DNA from: Streptomyces cirratus
Lineage (GTDB): Bacteria > Actinomycetota > Actinomycetes > Streptomycetales > Streptomycetaceae
Assembly: GCF_014650775.1 (NCBI RefSeq)
Contig: NZ_BMVP01000004.1
Coordinates: 186,001-250,000 of the forward strand
DNA length: 64,000 bases
Direction: 5' to 3'
In this document: positions 17,556 through 24,681 of the stretch, piece after piece
Layout: each line of letters opens with the position of its first letter
Numbering within the stretch: the first letter of the stretch is position 1
Notes under the pieces: generated by a model
The model's database searches: none
Told to the model about the DNA's origin: nothing
Seen by the model: the letters and a program-made list of their open reading frames with translations, nothing else
Translations under genes and position numbers: made by a program

Positions 17556-17567
17556 GTCCGATCGGAC
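17556..17567. promoter_or_regulatory. 12-bp palindrome GTCCGATCGGAC upstream of the NmrA gene
   Basis: A perfect 12-bp palindrome 28 bp upstream of the ATG at 17596, just after a possible -10 box (TACAGT, 17539-17544 region). Its place suggests a repressor site for the NmrA gene. No regulator gene is adjacent. Confidence 0.4.
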
Positions 17568-17595
17568 GCGGATCGTTACGAGAGGGAGGTCGGCG

Positions 17596-18543
17596 ATGGC
17601 CGGTACACGCGTCATCACGGTGTTCGGCGCGACGGGCGCGCAAGGCGGAAGCCTGGTACGGGCGATCCTCGACGACCCCGACAGCGGGTTCTCGGCGCGC
17701 GCGGTCACCCGCCATCCGGAATCGGACCGGGCCCGGGAACTGGCGCGGCTCGGCGCGGAGGTGGTCCGCGCCGACATGGACGACGACGCCGGCCTGGGGG
17801 CCGTCCTCGAAGGTGCCTACGGGGCGTACCTGGTGACCAACTTCTGGGAGCACATGTCGGCCGAGCGGGAGAAGCGGCAGGCCGCCTCCCTCGCCGCGGC
17901 GACCGGCCACGCCGGCGTGCAGCACGCCATCTGGTCGACCCTGGAGGACACCCGCGAGTGCATCCCGCTCGAGGACGACCGCATGCCCACGCTCCAGGGC
18001 ACGTACAAGGTGCCGCACTTCGACGCCAAGGCGGAGGCCGACCACTACTTCCCCGAGGCCGGCGCTCCGACCACCTTCCTGCGCACGACCTTCTACTGGG
18101 AGAACCTGCTCACGACGTTCGCGCCGCAACGGGGCGAGGACGGCGTCTTGCGGCTGGTCTTCCCGATGGGCGACAGCCGGCTGTCGGGCATCGCCGTCGA
18201 CGACATCGGCAAGACGGCGCTGGCCGTGTTCAAGCGGGGCACCGACCTCATCGGCGCGACGGTGAGCATCGCCGGTGAGCACCTGCCCGTCGCGGACATG
18301 GCGGCGGCGCTGACCGAGACCGTCGGCGAGCCGGTGCGGTACTCCCCGATGGAACCGGCCGCCTACCGCGCGCTCGGATTCCCCGCAGCGGAGGAGGTCG
18401 GCAACATGTTCCAGTACTACGCCGACTGCGAGGACCGGTTCACCCATGCGAGGGATCTGACAGCCATCCGGGCGCTCAACCCCTCGCTCCAGGACTTCGC
18501 GACCTGGCTCGCTGCGCACCGCGGGGCGTTCCGGTCCCTGTGA
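17596..18543 (+). CDS. NmrA-family NAD(P)-binding protein
   Basis: A 315-residue atypical SDR. The N-terminal GATGAQGG at about 9-16 is the NmrA nucleotide-binding signature, and there is no YxxxK active site in the usual place. The body is typical of NmrA/HSCARG proteins ([32 protein letters not shown]). These proteins sense the NADP(H) ratio or reduce small substrates. ATG 17596 has GAGGGAGG upstream. It is divergent from the hydrogenase operon, with an operator-like palindrome in between. A functional link to the hydrogenase is not shown. Confidence 0.9.
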   Translation: MAGTRVITVFGATGAQGGSLVRAILDDPDSGFSARAVTRHPESDRARELARLGAEVVRADMDDDAGLGAVLEGAYGAYLVTNFWEHMSAEREKRQAASLAAATGHAGVQHAIWSTLEDTRECIPLEDDRMPTLQGTYKVPHFDAKAEADHYFPEAGAPTTFLRTTFYWENLLTTFAPQRGEDGVLRLVFPMGDSRLSGIAVDDIGKTALAVFKRGTDLIGATVSIAGEHLPVADMAAALTETVGEPVRYSPMEPAAYRALGFPAAEEVGNMFQYYADCEDRFTHARDLTAIRALNPSLQDFATWLAAHRGAFRSL

Positions 18544-18719
18544 GGGACGACGGCGCCCGGGAGCGGGCCGGGGAACACCAACGCCGGAGGTGGGCCGGAC
18601 GGGTGAGGTCGCGTGTGGCGTCGTTTTGTGTTCGGAACCGCTGCGTCCGCGTTGTACCTTCCCGTCGTTCGGGCGTTCCGCATGGTGCGGAGGGCCGACC
18701 GTCGAGGAGAGGGACCTGT

Positions 18720-18923
18720 GTGGCTACCGGAACGGTGAAGTGGTTCAGCGCGGAGAAGGGCTTCGGCTTCATCGCGCAGGACGGGGGCGGCCCCGATGTC
18801 TTCGCCCACTACTCAGCGATCAACGCTACCGGTTTTCGGGAACTGTGGGAGGGGCAAGCGGTGACCTTCGACGTCACCCAGGGCCAGAAGGGACCGCAGG
18901 CCGAGAACATCGTGCCGGCTTGA
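18720..18923 (+). CDS. Cold-shock-domain RNA chaperone
   Basis: A 67-residue CspA-family protein. It starts [20 protein letters not shown], with RNP1 (KGFGFI) and RNP2 (DVFAHYS), the two aromatic RNA-binding strands. Such proteins bind single-stranded RNA and prevent structure formation. The GTG start at 18720 follows GAGGAGAGGGA. The 175-bp leader region upstream may include a structured 5' UTR, as is common for csp genes. The last third ([20 protein letters not shown]) is the normal beta-barrel end. Confidence 0.96.
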   Translation: MATGTVKWFSAEKGFGFIAQDGGGPDVFAHYSAINATGFRELWEGQAVTFDVTQGQKGPQAENIVPA

Positions 18924-18948
18924 TCCCGGTCCGCCCCCGGTCGCGCGC

Positions 18949-18992
18949 CGGACCGGTCCCCCGTCACCGGCCGCAGGACGGGGGCCGGTCCG
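18949..18992 (+). terminator. Terminator of the cold-shock gene
   Basis: A 17/16-bp stem with one bulged T (18949-18965 and 18977-18992, CGGACCGGTCCCCCGTC) and an 11-nt loop, 25 bp after the stop codon. Confidence 0.65.
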
Positions 18993-19105
18993 CCCCGGGA
19001 GCGGACCCTCGGGTCTCGGGGTCCGGGGGCCCGCTCTTCGTCATCATGTGCCATTCGCGCATCGACGGCCGGTACCGCCCGGCGACCGGCGATTCCCGCC
19101 TCTTC

Positions 19106-19153
19106 GGCGACTGCCCCGCAGCCCCCGTGCCCCGGGGCGGCGGGGCAGTCGCC
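19106..19153. terminator. Second hairpin between the cold-shock gene and the next gene
   Basis: Perfect 14-bp arms (19106-19119 and 19140-19153, GGCGACTGCCCCGC) enclose 20 nt that can fold further. It lies about 65 bp upstream of the gene at 19219 and may be a backup terminator. Apart from these two hairpins, 18924-19218 shows no gene. Confidence 0.4.
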
Positions 19154-19206
19154 TTCGCCCGCACCGGCGCCCGGCATGCCAGCGGGGCACTGCGGCCGAT
19201 TCCCCC

Positions 19207-19212
19207 TACTCT
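19207..19212 (+). promoter_or_regulatory. -10 box (TACTCT) for a leaderless mRNA
   Basis: TACTCT is 6 bp before the ATG at 19219 and there is no ribosome binding site, so the transcript probably begins at the A of the start codon. Confidence 0.5.
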
Positions 19213-19218
19213 CGCCGG

Positions 19219-19533
19219 ATGACCGAGAACGAGATCAAGCTGAAGGCCATCGCGGTGCTCACCGGGATGCGCGGCGACGTCGGCACGGACTACGTCTCCG
19301 CCCTGCTCAGCGAGGTGACGCCGGCGGAGTTCCTGGTACCCGCCGAAGCCGATCCGGCGGAGATCGGACTCGCCCTGCTGGAGCAGCTGTCGGGGCCGTG
19401 GAGCGCTCTGGTCTCCGGTTTCGTGCTGGCCTTCGAAGCGGTCGCGGACGCTTACGACGAGGCGGACCCCGAGATGTCCGCGCAGGAGATCCTCCAGGCG
19501 CTCGCCCTCGAACTCGCCGCCGGGGACGACTGA
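19219..19533 (+). CDS. Small acidic protein of unknown function
   Basis: A 104-residue, strongly acidic, helical protein (MTENEIKLKAIAVLTGMRGD, later VADAYDEADPEMSAQEILQAL). I do not recognise a family. It has no signal peptide and no Cys. The start is set by the leaderless -10 box at 19207-19212. It is monocistronic between the cold-shock gene and a proline-rich gene with its own promoter. Confidence 0.75.
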   Translation: MTENEIKLKAIAVLTGMRGDVGTDYVSALLSEVTPAEFLVPAEADPAEIGLALLEQLSGPWSALVSGFVLAFEAVADAYDEADPEMSAQEILQALALELAAGDD

Positions 19534-19641
19534 GGCCGGTCGCGGTCCGTGAACCCCCCGTCCGGGCGGGAGCGAGCCGCGGGTGCCCCTCGTGACCGGC
19601 GTCGAGGCGGCGCCGGGTGACCGGCCGTCGTGCCCGGCTTC

Positions 19642-19666
19642 GTGTCAGGCCGCGAGCTCCGGGTAA
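19642..19666 (+). promoter_or_regulatory. Sigma-B-type promoter of the proline-rich gene
   Basis: GTGT (19642-19645), 15 bp, GGGTAA (19661-19666) matches the Streptomyces sigma-B consensus GNNT-N14-16-GGGTAN. The gene starts 69 bp downstream. The extended -10 GGGTAACCGCC is identical to that at 59708. Confidence 0.5.
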
Positions 19667-19734
19667 CCGCCTGACGAGAGTTCACCCGTCGGAGAGCCGG
19701 CCCCGCGTGACCGGCCCGAGTCGAGAAGGGCGCC

Positions 19735-19977
19735 ATGACCACCCCTCCGAACGATCCCGTACCTCCCAACCCGACTCCCGCGCCCGGTCCGGGCCCCGGA
19801 CCGCAACCGGGACCCCTGCCGGGTCCGGTTCCCGGGCCGGGCGGCCCCGACCCGGTGCCGCCGGCGCCGCCGCAGCCGCAGCCGGACCCGCGGCCCGAGC
19901 CCGCGCCGGGTCCCGATCCGCACCCGGCGCCCGGGCCGCTGCCCGGCCCGGTCCCGGTTCCGGATCCCGTGACCTGA
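19735..19977 (+). CDS. Proline/glycine-rich low-complexity protein
   Basis: An 80-residue protein made almost wholly of Pro, Gly, Asp, Gln and Val (PGPGPGPQPGPLPGPVPGPG and similar). No signal peptide, Cys or folded domain is visible. ATG 19735 has GAAGGG at good spacing and a sigma-B-type promoter upstream, which support a real gene in spite of the skewed composition. It could be a disordered, hydrophilic stress protein; function is unknown. Confidence 0.55.
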   Translation: MTTPPNDPVPPNPTPAPGPGPGPQPGPLPGPVPGPGGPDPVPPAPPQPQPDPRPEPAPGPDPHPAPGPLPGPVPVPDPVT

Positions 19978-20005
19978 GGCCGCCCGTGCGGAGGCGGCCC
20001 CGCTC

Positions 20006-20299
20006 TCAGGCCGCGCGCCCGGCCCATTCGGCCGGGACGCCGCCGCCGCCTCCGCTGCGGAGCGCCTCGACCACCGCTTGGTGAAGGTCCCGGCTGTCCT
20101 GCTCCGAATCGCATTCGACGGGGCTGCCCGACAGGGTGAACCAGTCGGACGAGCCGCTGAACTGGACGGCGACCTGGGCCGCCGCTCCCGTCCAGGTGGT
20201 GTGCAGCGTCAGGTTGCCGGAGATGACACCCGCTTCCTCCGTACGGACACCGCCGGCCCCCGGATAGATCCCCGTCGTCGTCCACGACGCCCAGGCCAT
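20006..20299 (-). CDS. Small conserved protein, paralogue of the protein at 59771
   Basis: A 97-residue protein starting MAWASWTTTGIYPGAGGVRT. It aligns along its length with the product at 59771-60100 (MGWASWTT, EAG-ISG-L-LHT-WT, WFT-SGSP, LH-VV-A-R-GGG-GVP). It appears to be a short beta-rich domain with no known catalytic motif. ATG 20299 has GGGAGGAG upstream; the longer open frame to 20407 runs through the promoter. It is preceded by a sigma-B-type promoter at 20382-20405. I do not recognise a named family. Confidence 0.8.
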   Translation of the reverse strand: MAWASWTTTGIYPGAGGVRTEEAGVISGNLTLHTTWTGAAAQVAVQFSGSSDWFTLSGSPVECDSEQDSRDLHQAVVEALRSGGGGGVPAEWAGRAA

Positions 20300-20381
20300 A
20301 GGCCACGCTCCTCCCGTGCCGATGCCGCCGGCGGTGCCGACGCCCGTCAAACCTCCCCCACCTTGTTTTCCTCCTCCTGGT

Positions 20382-20405
20382 CTACCCCCATTGGCCCCTT
20401 CACGC
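20382..20405 (-). promoter_or_regulatory. Sigma-B-type promoter of the small paralogue
   Basis: On the minus strand GCGT (20402-20405), 14 bp, GGGTAG (20382-20387) fits the sigma-B consensus. The start codon is 83 bp downstream. Confidence 0.5.
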
Positions 20406-20470
20406 ACGGGGCGCTCTCATGGACATCAGGCCGTTCCCTCTGCGGCGTCGAGCATGAAAGAGGTACGCCC

Positions 20471-20680
20471 ATGTACGAGATGCGCGCCGAGTCCAGCGCC
20501 GAGCAGGGCCACCTGCTCTGGCACGTGATAGCGAAGGACACCACCCTCAGCACGCTGTGCGGGTCCCTCCTGAGCCCCGGCCACGTGCCGCCCCCTGCGA
20601 TCGAGCCCTCCGCCGACCACTACTGCACCGCCTGCATGCACGCTGTCCGGGCACGCGCCGAGGCCGTCGCCGATCAGTAG
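20471..20680 (+). CDS. Small putative zinc-binding protein
   Basis: A 69-residue protein, MYEMRAESSAEQGHLLWHVI, with LCGSLL in the middle and DHYCTACMHAV near the end. Cys in LCG plus the CxxC pair and nearby His residues can form one zinc site. Small proteins of this type are common in Streptomyces and have no known function. ATG 20471 has AAAGAGG upstream. Confidence 0.8.
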   Translation: MYEMRAESSAEQGHLLWHVIAKDTTLSTLCGSLLSPGHVPPPAIEPSADHYCTACMHAVRARAEAVADQ

Positions 20681-20794
20681 CCGCCGGCCCGGGGGACGGG
20701 TTTTGCCGCAGTACCGCCGGGCAGAAGCCGCGTGCCGCCCCGTGGTGACGAACGCAGGGCGGACCAGGCGTGGCAGGGCAGGGAGGTGGGACCC

Positions 20795-21487
20795 ATGGCC
20801 GACGGCACGAGTGCCAACCCCGGGACCCTGCCCTCCGTCGGACGGCAGTACGACGCCGGCCCCTACCTGCCCCGCCACGGCGGCCTCGGCGCCCTGCGCC
20901 GGGCCGCCGCCGGCTGCCAGGGCTGCCCCCTGTTCGAGCACGCCACCCAGACGGTCTTCGGCGCCGGACCGGCGCACGCCCGGCTGCTGCTGGTCGGTGA
21001 GCAGCCCGGGGACCAGGAGGACCGCCAGGGCGAGCCGTTCGTCGGCCCCGCGGGGCGGCTGCTGCACCGGGCGCTGGAGGAGGCCGGCCTCGGCGACGAG
21101 GACACGTACGTGACGAACGCGGTCAAGCACTTCAAGTTCACGACCGCCGCGCGGGGCAAACGCCGTATCCACAAGGCCCCGAACCTGCGGGAGATGTCCG
21201 CGTGCAGGCCCTGGCTGGTGGCGGAACTGCGCCTGGTGGAGCCCGAGGTGGTGGTCGTGCTCGGCGCCACGGCGGGCCGCGCCCTGCTCGGAAGTTCTTT
21301 CAAGGTGGGGGAGCAGCGTGGTGTGCTGAGGCCGATGCCCGCTCTGGGCGAGGACCCCTCGGACTCCTGGCCGGGGCAACTGCTGGCGACCGTCCACCCC
21401 TCCTCCGTACTGCGCTCCGACGACCGGGAGGCGGCGTTCCGGGGGCTGGTCGGCGACCTTTCGGTGGCCGCGGCCGCGCTGGCCTAG
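20795..21487 (+). CDS. UdgX-type uracil-DNA glycosylase
   Basis: A 230-residue family-4-related uracil-DNA glycosylase of the UdgX class. Signatures are GEQPGDQED at 68-76 and the loop GKRRIHK at 121-127. In UdgX the His of this loop (His126 here) forms a covalent bond to the DNA after uracil is removed, so the enzyme traps itself on the lesion. Cys41 and Cys44, plus Cys137, are the only Cys residues and would bind the Fe-S cluster. ATG 20795 has GGGAGG upstream; the frame also opens upstream, but without a ribosome site. It stands alone, convergent with a STAS gene. Confidence 0.93.
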   Translation: MADGTSANPGTLPSVGRQYDAGPYLPRHGGLGALRRAAAGCQGCPLFEHATQTVFGAGPAHARLLLVGEQPGDQEDRQGEPFVGPAGRLLHRALEEAGLGDEDTYVTNAVKHFKFTTAARGKRRIHKAPNLREMSACRPWLVAELRLVEPEVVVVLGATAGRALLGSSFKVGEQRGVLRPMPALGEDPSDSWPGQLLATVHPSSVLRSDDREAAFRGLVGDLSVAAAALA

Positions 21488-21504
21488 GGCCGGGCCGGGA
21501 GCCT

Positions 21505-21580
21505 CACGCAGACGAGGCGACCCCACCCAGACGAGGCGGCCCCACCCAGACGAGGCGGCCTCACTCGGACGAGGACGAGC
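21505..21580. repeat. 19-bp tandem repeat between convergent genes
   Basis: The unit CCCAGACGAGGCGGCCCCA occurs about 3.5 times with a 19-bp period (CAGACGAGGCG at 21509, 21528, 21547 and a degenerate copy at 21566). It fills the gap after udgX and runs into the last codons of the STAS gene. Confidence 0.8.
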
Positions 21581-21917
21581 GGGTGGACCGGCCGCGGGCC
21601 TCGGCGAGGGTCGGGGCGATCTCCAGCTCCATTTCGGCGGCGAAGAGCCGCAGCAGTTGCGCGAACTGCTCCGGCACGGGGCCGGCCACGATCAGGTGGT
21701 CCTCGCGGTCGCCGGCGAGCAGGATGTTCAGCAGCGAGGAGTCGGCGAAGGTGACGCGGGCGATGTCCACCACCCGGCGCACGCCCTCCCGGGCCGCGTC
21801 GGCGAGCACTTGCGCCAGCGGACCGACGCTGTCGACGTCGAACTCGCCCGACAGCACGACCACCCGGACCCCGTCCTCGTCGAGGAGGACCTGGATTCTC
21901 GGGTGGTCGTAGGTCAT
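21561..21917 (-). CDS. STAS-domain anti-sigma factor antagonist
   Basis: A 118-residue STAS protein. It has LSGEFDVDSVGPL at 22-34 and the phosphorylation loop FADSS with Ser60, where SpoIIAA-type antagonists are phosphorylated by their anti-sigma kinase. Unphosphorylated, it would bind the kinase and free a sigma factor. The loop residue after SS is Leu instead of the usual Gly. The C-terminus is Ser-rich (RSTRSSSSE) and is encoded partly by the tandem repeat. No partner gene is adjacent. Confidence 0.9.
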   Translation of the reverse strand: MTYDHPRIQVLLDEDGVRVVVLSGEFDVDSVGPLAQVLADAAREGVRRVVDIARVTFADSSLLNILLAGDREDHLIVAGPVPEQFAQLLRLFAAEMELEIAPTLAEARGRSTRSSSSE

Positions 21918-21953
21918 GGCGCCGTCGGTGCGACCTCGGGTGCACCTGCCCGT

Positions 21954-22355
21954 TCAGCTGCCACGGCGTCCGCCGGCCGGCGGGTCCTGGGGGTCGACAC
22001 CGGTGTACGCGGAGGCGTCCTTGGTTCCGCTGGGGCGCCGGGAGGCGCCTTTCTCTCCCATGTCGTGGTGACCCTTGTCGCCGGAGCCCGACCCCTTGCT
22101 CTTGTGTTCGCCGCGCCGCCCGCCGGTCTTGACCGGGGTGCCCTCGTCGGCCTTGACCGGTGAGGCCTTGGTCGGCGAGCGGCGGTCCGGGCCGTCGGTC
22201 GCGTACTCGTCGGTGTGGAACGAGCGGTGCGCGCTCGGGTTGTCCTGCTGACGGGTGGAGTCCACGTCCGGGGCCCATCCGTGCTGCTCGGTCCCTTCGT
22301 GGCGACTGGGACCCTCACCGTGTGACGGGTGTCCGGATTTCCTGTTCTTGGACAT
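21954..22355 (-). CDS. Hydrophilic, probably disordered protein
   Basis: A 133-residue protein very rich in Gly, Ser, Asp, His, Lys and Arg (MSKNRKSGHPSHGEGPSRHE at the start), with no hydrophobic core. I do not recognise a family; the composition is like that of desiccation- or stress-linked hydrophilins. I chose ATG 22355 because AGGAGGT lies 7 bp before it; the two extra in-frame codons upstream (Met-Gln-Cys) would overlap the ribosome site. Confidence 0.7.
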   Translation of the reverse strand: MSKNRKSGHPSHGEGPSRHEGTEQHGWAPDVDSTRQQDNPSAHRSFHTDEYATDGPDRRSPTKASPVKADEGTPVKTGGRRGEHKSKGSGSGDKGHHDMGEKGASRRPSGTKDASAYTGVDPQDPPAGGRRGS

Positions 22356-22400
22356 GCACTGCACCTCCTGGGCTCGTGCGCGGCCGGTGCCCCGGATTCA

Positions 22401-23321
22401 TCAGGGGGAGGACGGCCGTGGGGTGTGGAAGGGACGCAGCCGCGCCTCGACGTGACCGTCGACGACGCGCGTCTCGAAAGACGGCTGCGGGGCGGTGGCC
22501 GGCCCCTTGACGTTCCAGCCGTCCGAGAGCCTGAACACACTGCCGTGCCAGGGGCAGCGTACGCAGCCGTCGGCGATCTCGCCTTCGGACAGCGGTCCGG
22601 CCATGTGGGAGCAGCGATCCGCGAGGACGTGCACGGCGCCGCCCGCCGCGCGGACGACGAGTACGTCCACCCCGTCCACGCTCGCGCGGACCGGCCGGTC
22701 CACGGCGAAGTCAGCGACCGGTCCGACGCGGTGCCAGCCCTCCCCCACCAGGTGGGTGACGCCTTCGGCGTGGTTGGCGCCCGCGGCCTGCCGGTAGGCG
22801 AGGTGGCCGCCCAGTGCGCCGCCCGCCGAGACGGCCGCCAGCCCCGCCGCAGACAGTGCCCTGCCCCGCCAGGTCCGGCCCCGTGCCCGGGCCAGGAACG
22901 AGCCGGCGTACAAGCAGAGGCCGACGCTGTTGGTGAGGGCGTGCACGAGCCCTACGCGGGCCTGCTCGGGGGGCAGCTCGGCCCAGTCCGTCCAGCCCGC
23001 CAGGGCAGCGGGGACGGCGGTGACCACTCCCACCCCGATGAGGGCGTGCGCCGCGCGGCGCTGGCCGGGCAGCAGGTCCAGGACGGCGGAGGAGAACCAG
23101 GCCCCGAGCGGCACCTGGACGAGCGGCGGGTGCGCCGGGTGGCCGATGGGGCGGCCGTGAAGGACGTCCCGGGCCGCTCCCAGCGGGAGGGCGCGTACGG
23201 CGCGGCGGATGGCTTCGATGGCCCCGTCGGCCACCGGGGTCTGCTCCAGCCGCTCCATCGCGGTCAGAACCGGCCCGGGGCCGTTGCCTGCGGTGCCGAG
23301 TGCGGTGTTTCGTAGGTCCAT
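22401..23321 (-). CDS. DUF2231 membrane domain fused to a Rieske 2Fe-2S domain
   Basis: A 306-residue fusion. Residues about 55-180 are a four-helix membrane domain (GHPAHPPLVQVPLGAWFSSA, then ALIGVGVVTAVPAALAGWTD), the DUF2231 type. Residues about 200-300 are a Rieske domain with CSHMAGPL and CVRCPWHGSVF, the two Cys-x-His motifs that bind the 2Fe-2S cluster. Such proteins are predicted electron carriers in the membrane. ATG 23321 has no ribosome site but follows GGGTAGGCGCCCGCC directly, so it may be leaderless. A Met at about residue 22 is another possible start. Confidence 0.88.
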   Translation of the reverse strand: MDLRNTALGTAGNGPGPVLTAMERLEQTPVADGAIEAIRRAVRALPLGAARDVLHGRPIGHPAHPPLVQVPLGAWFSSAVLDLLPGQRRAAHALIGVGVVTAVPAALAGWTDWAELPPEQARVGLVHALTNSVGLCLYAGSFLARARGRTWRGRALSAAGLAAVSAGGALGGHLAYRQAAGANHAEGVTHLVGEGWHRVGPVADFAVDRPVRASVDGVDVLVVRAAGGAVHVLADRCSHMAGPLSEGEIADGCVRCPWHGSVFRLSDGWNVKGPATAPQPSFETRVVDGHVEARLRPFHTPRPSSP

Positions 23322-23325
23322 GGCG

Positions 23326-23336
23326 GGCGCCTACCC
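23326..23336 (-). promoter_or_regulatory. GGGTAGGCGCC element upstream of the Rieske gene
   Basis: One of four identical 11-mers in the window. It resembles a sigma-B -10 box with its flank, but no GNNT lies at the right distance here, so promoter activity is less certain than at the other sites. Confidence 0.35.
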
Positions 23337-23349
23337 CGAGTCGGGGACG

Positions 23350-23847
23350 CTATGGGGTTCCGCCGCGGGGCGGTCCGGACTCTTCCCGCTCGCGCGGGTC
23401 CCCGCCGTACTCGGGGGCGGTGTTGCGGCCCACCACGTGCATCGCGGCCTCTTCCGCTGATTCGGCTCCGCCGTCGGTGCCCACGTCGTGGGCCAGTACG
23501 TCGAAGGCCCGCCGGGGGTGGTCGTCCTCCACGGGCGCGAGCCGGCCGACGGTGTCGCCTGGGAGGGGCTCGGGGCGGGGACCGGTGTCCCGGCCGTCCT
23601 GGCCCACGTCGGGGGTCTCCTGGGCGAGGCGCTGGTCCAGGGTTTCGCCCTCGCGCTGCTCGGCCGCCGTGGTGCCGTGGCGGGATACGGCGCGGGGCCG
23701 GTCGGGGGTCTCGTAACCCTCGTCGAGGCGCTGGTCGGCGTCCGGCTCGTCGAGCGCGTTCTCCATGTCGGGCTGGTATTCGGCGCGCTGGTCACCGTTC
23801 TGCGGCTGGTACACCTCGTCGCCCTGCGTGTTGCTGTCGTCGGCCAT
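23350..23847 (-). CDS. DUF5709 family stress-type protein
   Basis: A 165-residue acidic, hydrophilic protein with the DUF5709 pattern: DEGYETPDRPRAVSRHGTTA at about 42-61, then EQREGETLDQRLAQETPDV. Family members are widespread in Streptomyces and have no known biochemical role. ATG 23847 follows AAAGG. A good sigma-B-type promoter lies at 23894-23918. It is divergent from a small hydrophilic gene that has its own sigma-B-type promoter. Confidence 0.9.
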   Translation of the reverse strand: MADDSNTQGDEVYQPQNGDQRAEYQPDMENALDEPDADQRLDEGYETPDRPRAVSRHGTTAAEQREGETLDQRLAQETPDVGQDGRDTGPRPEPLPGDTVGRLAPVEDDHPRRAFDVLAHDVGTDGGAESAEEAAMHVVGRNTAPEYGGDPREREESGPPRGGTP

Positions 23848-23893
23848 GATCGTCGCCTTTCCCGGGTCTCGTGAGACGGCCCTCGGCGGGCGC

Positions 23894-23918
23894 CTACCCC
23901 GTCCCGCGGGCCTCACAC
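23894..23918 (-). promoter_or_regulatory. Sigma-B-type promoter of the DUF5709 gene
   Basis: Minus strand GTGT (23915-23918), 15 bp, GGGTAG (23894-23899), continuing as GGGTAGGCGCC. The start codon is 47 bp downstream. Confidence 0.6.
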
Positions 23919-23936
23919 GGCAGCCGACGAGCTCCC

Positions 23937-23961
23937 GCATGGCCGGCCCGCAGGCGGGTAG
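23937..23961 (+). promoter_or_regulatory. Sigma-B-type promoter of the small hydrophilic gene
   Basis: GCAT (23937-23940), 15 bp, GGGTAG (23956-23961). The ATG is 35 bp downstream. It is divergent from the sigma-B-type promoter at 23894, about 20 bp away. Confidence 0.55.
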
Positions 23962-23996
23962 CCGCCGGGAACCGGAACGTACGGAGGGAGCGAGCC

Positions 23997-24197
23997 ATGG
24001 ACGACCAGGGCGGCGCGGGCGGCGTCCCACTCCACCACGACGAAGGCGAGGCGAAGCGCCGGGCACCTCGCGCGGACCAGCCGGCGAGGGAACGGCCCGC
24101 GAAGAGCGGCGAGCCGCAGGACCGGCGGTCCGAACGGACCGAAGGGGACCAGGACCGCAACCGTGAGGGGAAGGGCCCGGCCAAGGGCCCCGAGTAG
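23997..24197 (+). CDS. Small hydrophilic protein of unknown function
   Basis: A 66-residue, highly charged protein (MDDQGGAGGVPLHHDEGEAK, then many Arg, Glu, Asp and Lys), with no hydrophobic stretch and so probably disordered. ATG 23997 has ACGGAGGGAG upstream and a sigma-B-type promoter, which argue that it is a real stress gene. Family not recognised. Confidence 0.65.
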   Translation: MDDQGGAGGVPLHHDEGEAKRRAPRADQPARERPAKSGEPQDRRSERTEGDQDRNREGKGPAKGPE

Positions 24198-24227
24198 ATC
24201 GGGGGGCAGAGTCCCGGCGACGGGTCC

Positions 24228-24590
24228 TCAGCGCTCGGAGAAGCTGAAATCGCCCATCGTCCAGGCGCTGACGTCCTTGATCGCGATGCGGTACATTCCG
24301 CCGGTCTCGGGGATGCCGACGGTGCCCTGCAGGATCCGGGCCACGTGGAAGTGGAGGTGGGCCGGCGGGGAGGGGGACATCGTGTGCGAGTCCAGGAAGA
24401 TGTTCGCGAAGGCGCCGAGCTGGTCCGAGTCCTTGAGGACCTCGGCGACGCGCTGGCGCCACACGCTCTCCGGCGCGAGGCGGCCCGTGATCACGGCGCC
24501 GTGCACCACGACGGTGAGGGCCATCTGATTGGTCGGCTCCGACTCCACGGCAGCGGCGATGGCGACAAGGAGGTCGTCAGGCTTCGACAT
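24228..24590 (-). CDS. Small conserved protein, possibly GvpU-like
   Basis: A 120-residue protein with MALTVVVHGAVITGRLAPES in its first half and HLHFHVARILQGTVGIPETG in its second, a beta-rich domain. It reminds me of GvpU-type gas vesicle accessory proteins, but no other gas vesicle gene is in the window, so this is weak. The ATG at 24590 lacks a ribosome site and follows TAGACT by 8 bp (24599-24604, minus strand), consistent with a leaderless mRNA. Confidence 0.7.
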   Translation of the reverse strand: MSKPDDLLVAIAAAVESEPTNQMALTVVVHGAVITGRLAPESVWRQRVAEVLKDSDQLGAFANIFLDSHTMSPSPPAHLHFHVARILQGTVGIPETGGMYRIAIKDVSAWTMGDFSFSER

Positions 24591-24598
24591 GGGTACGG

Positions 24599-24604
24599 AG
24601 TCTA
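24599..24604 (-). promoter_or_regulatory. -10 box (TAGACT) for a leaderless mRNA
   Basis: TAGACT on the minus strand ends 8 bp before the ATG at 24590, with no Shine-Dalgarno sequence in between. Confidence 0.4.
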
Positions 24605-24681
24605 CAAGGTCCGACTCCGGGGGCCCAGCCCGGTACGCCGGAACCGGGCCGCGCCGGGCCGGGGTTGGCGGAGTGCGGGGC

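Noticed and set aside
24228..24590. Firm GvpU (gas vesicle) assignment
   Set aside because: Resemblance is only impressionistic and no other gvp gene is in the window, so it is kept as a possibility.
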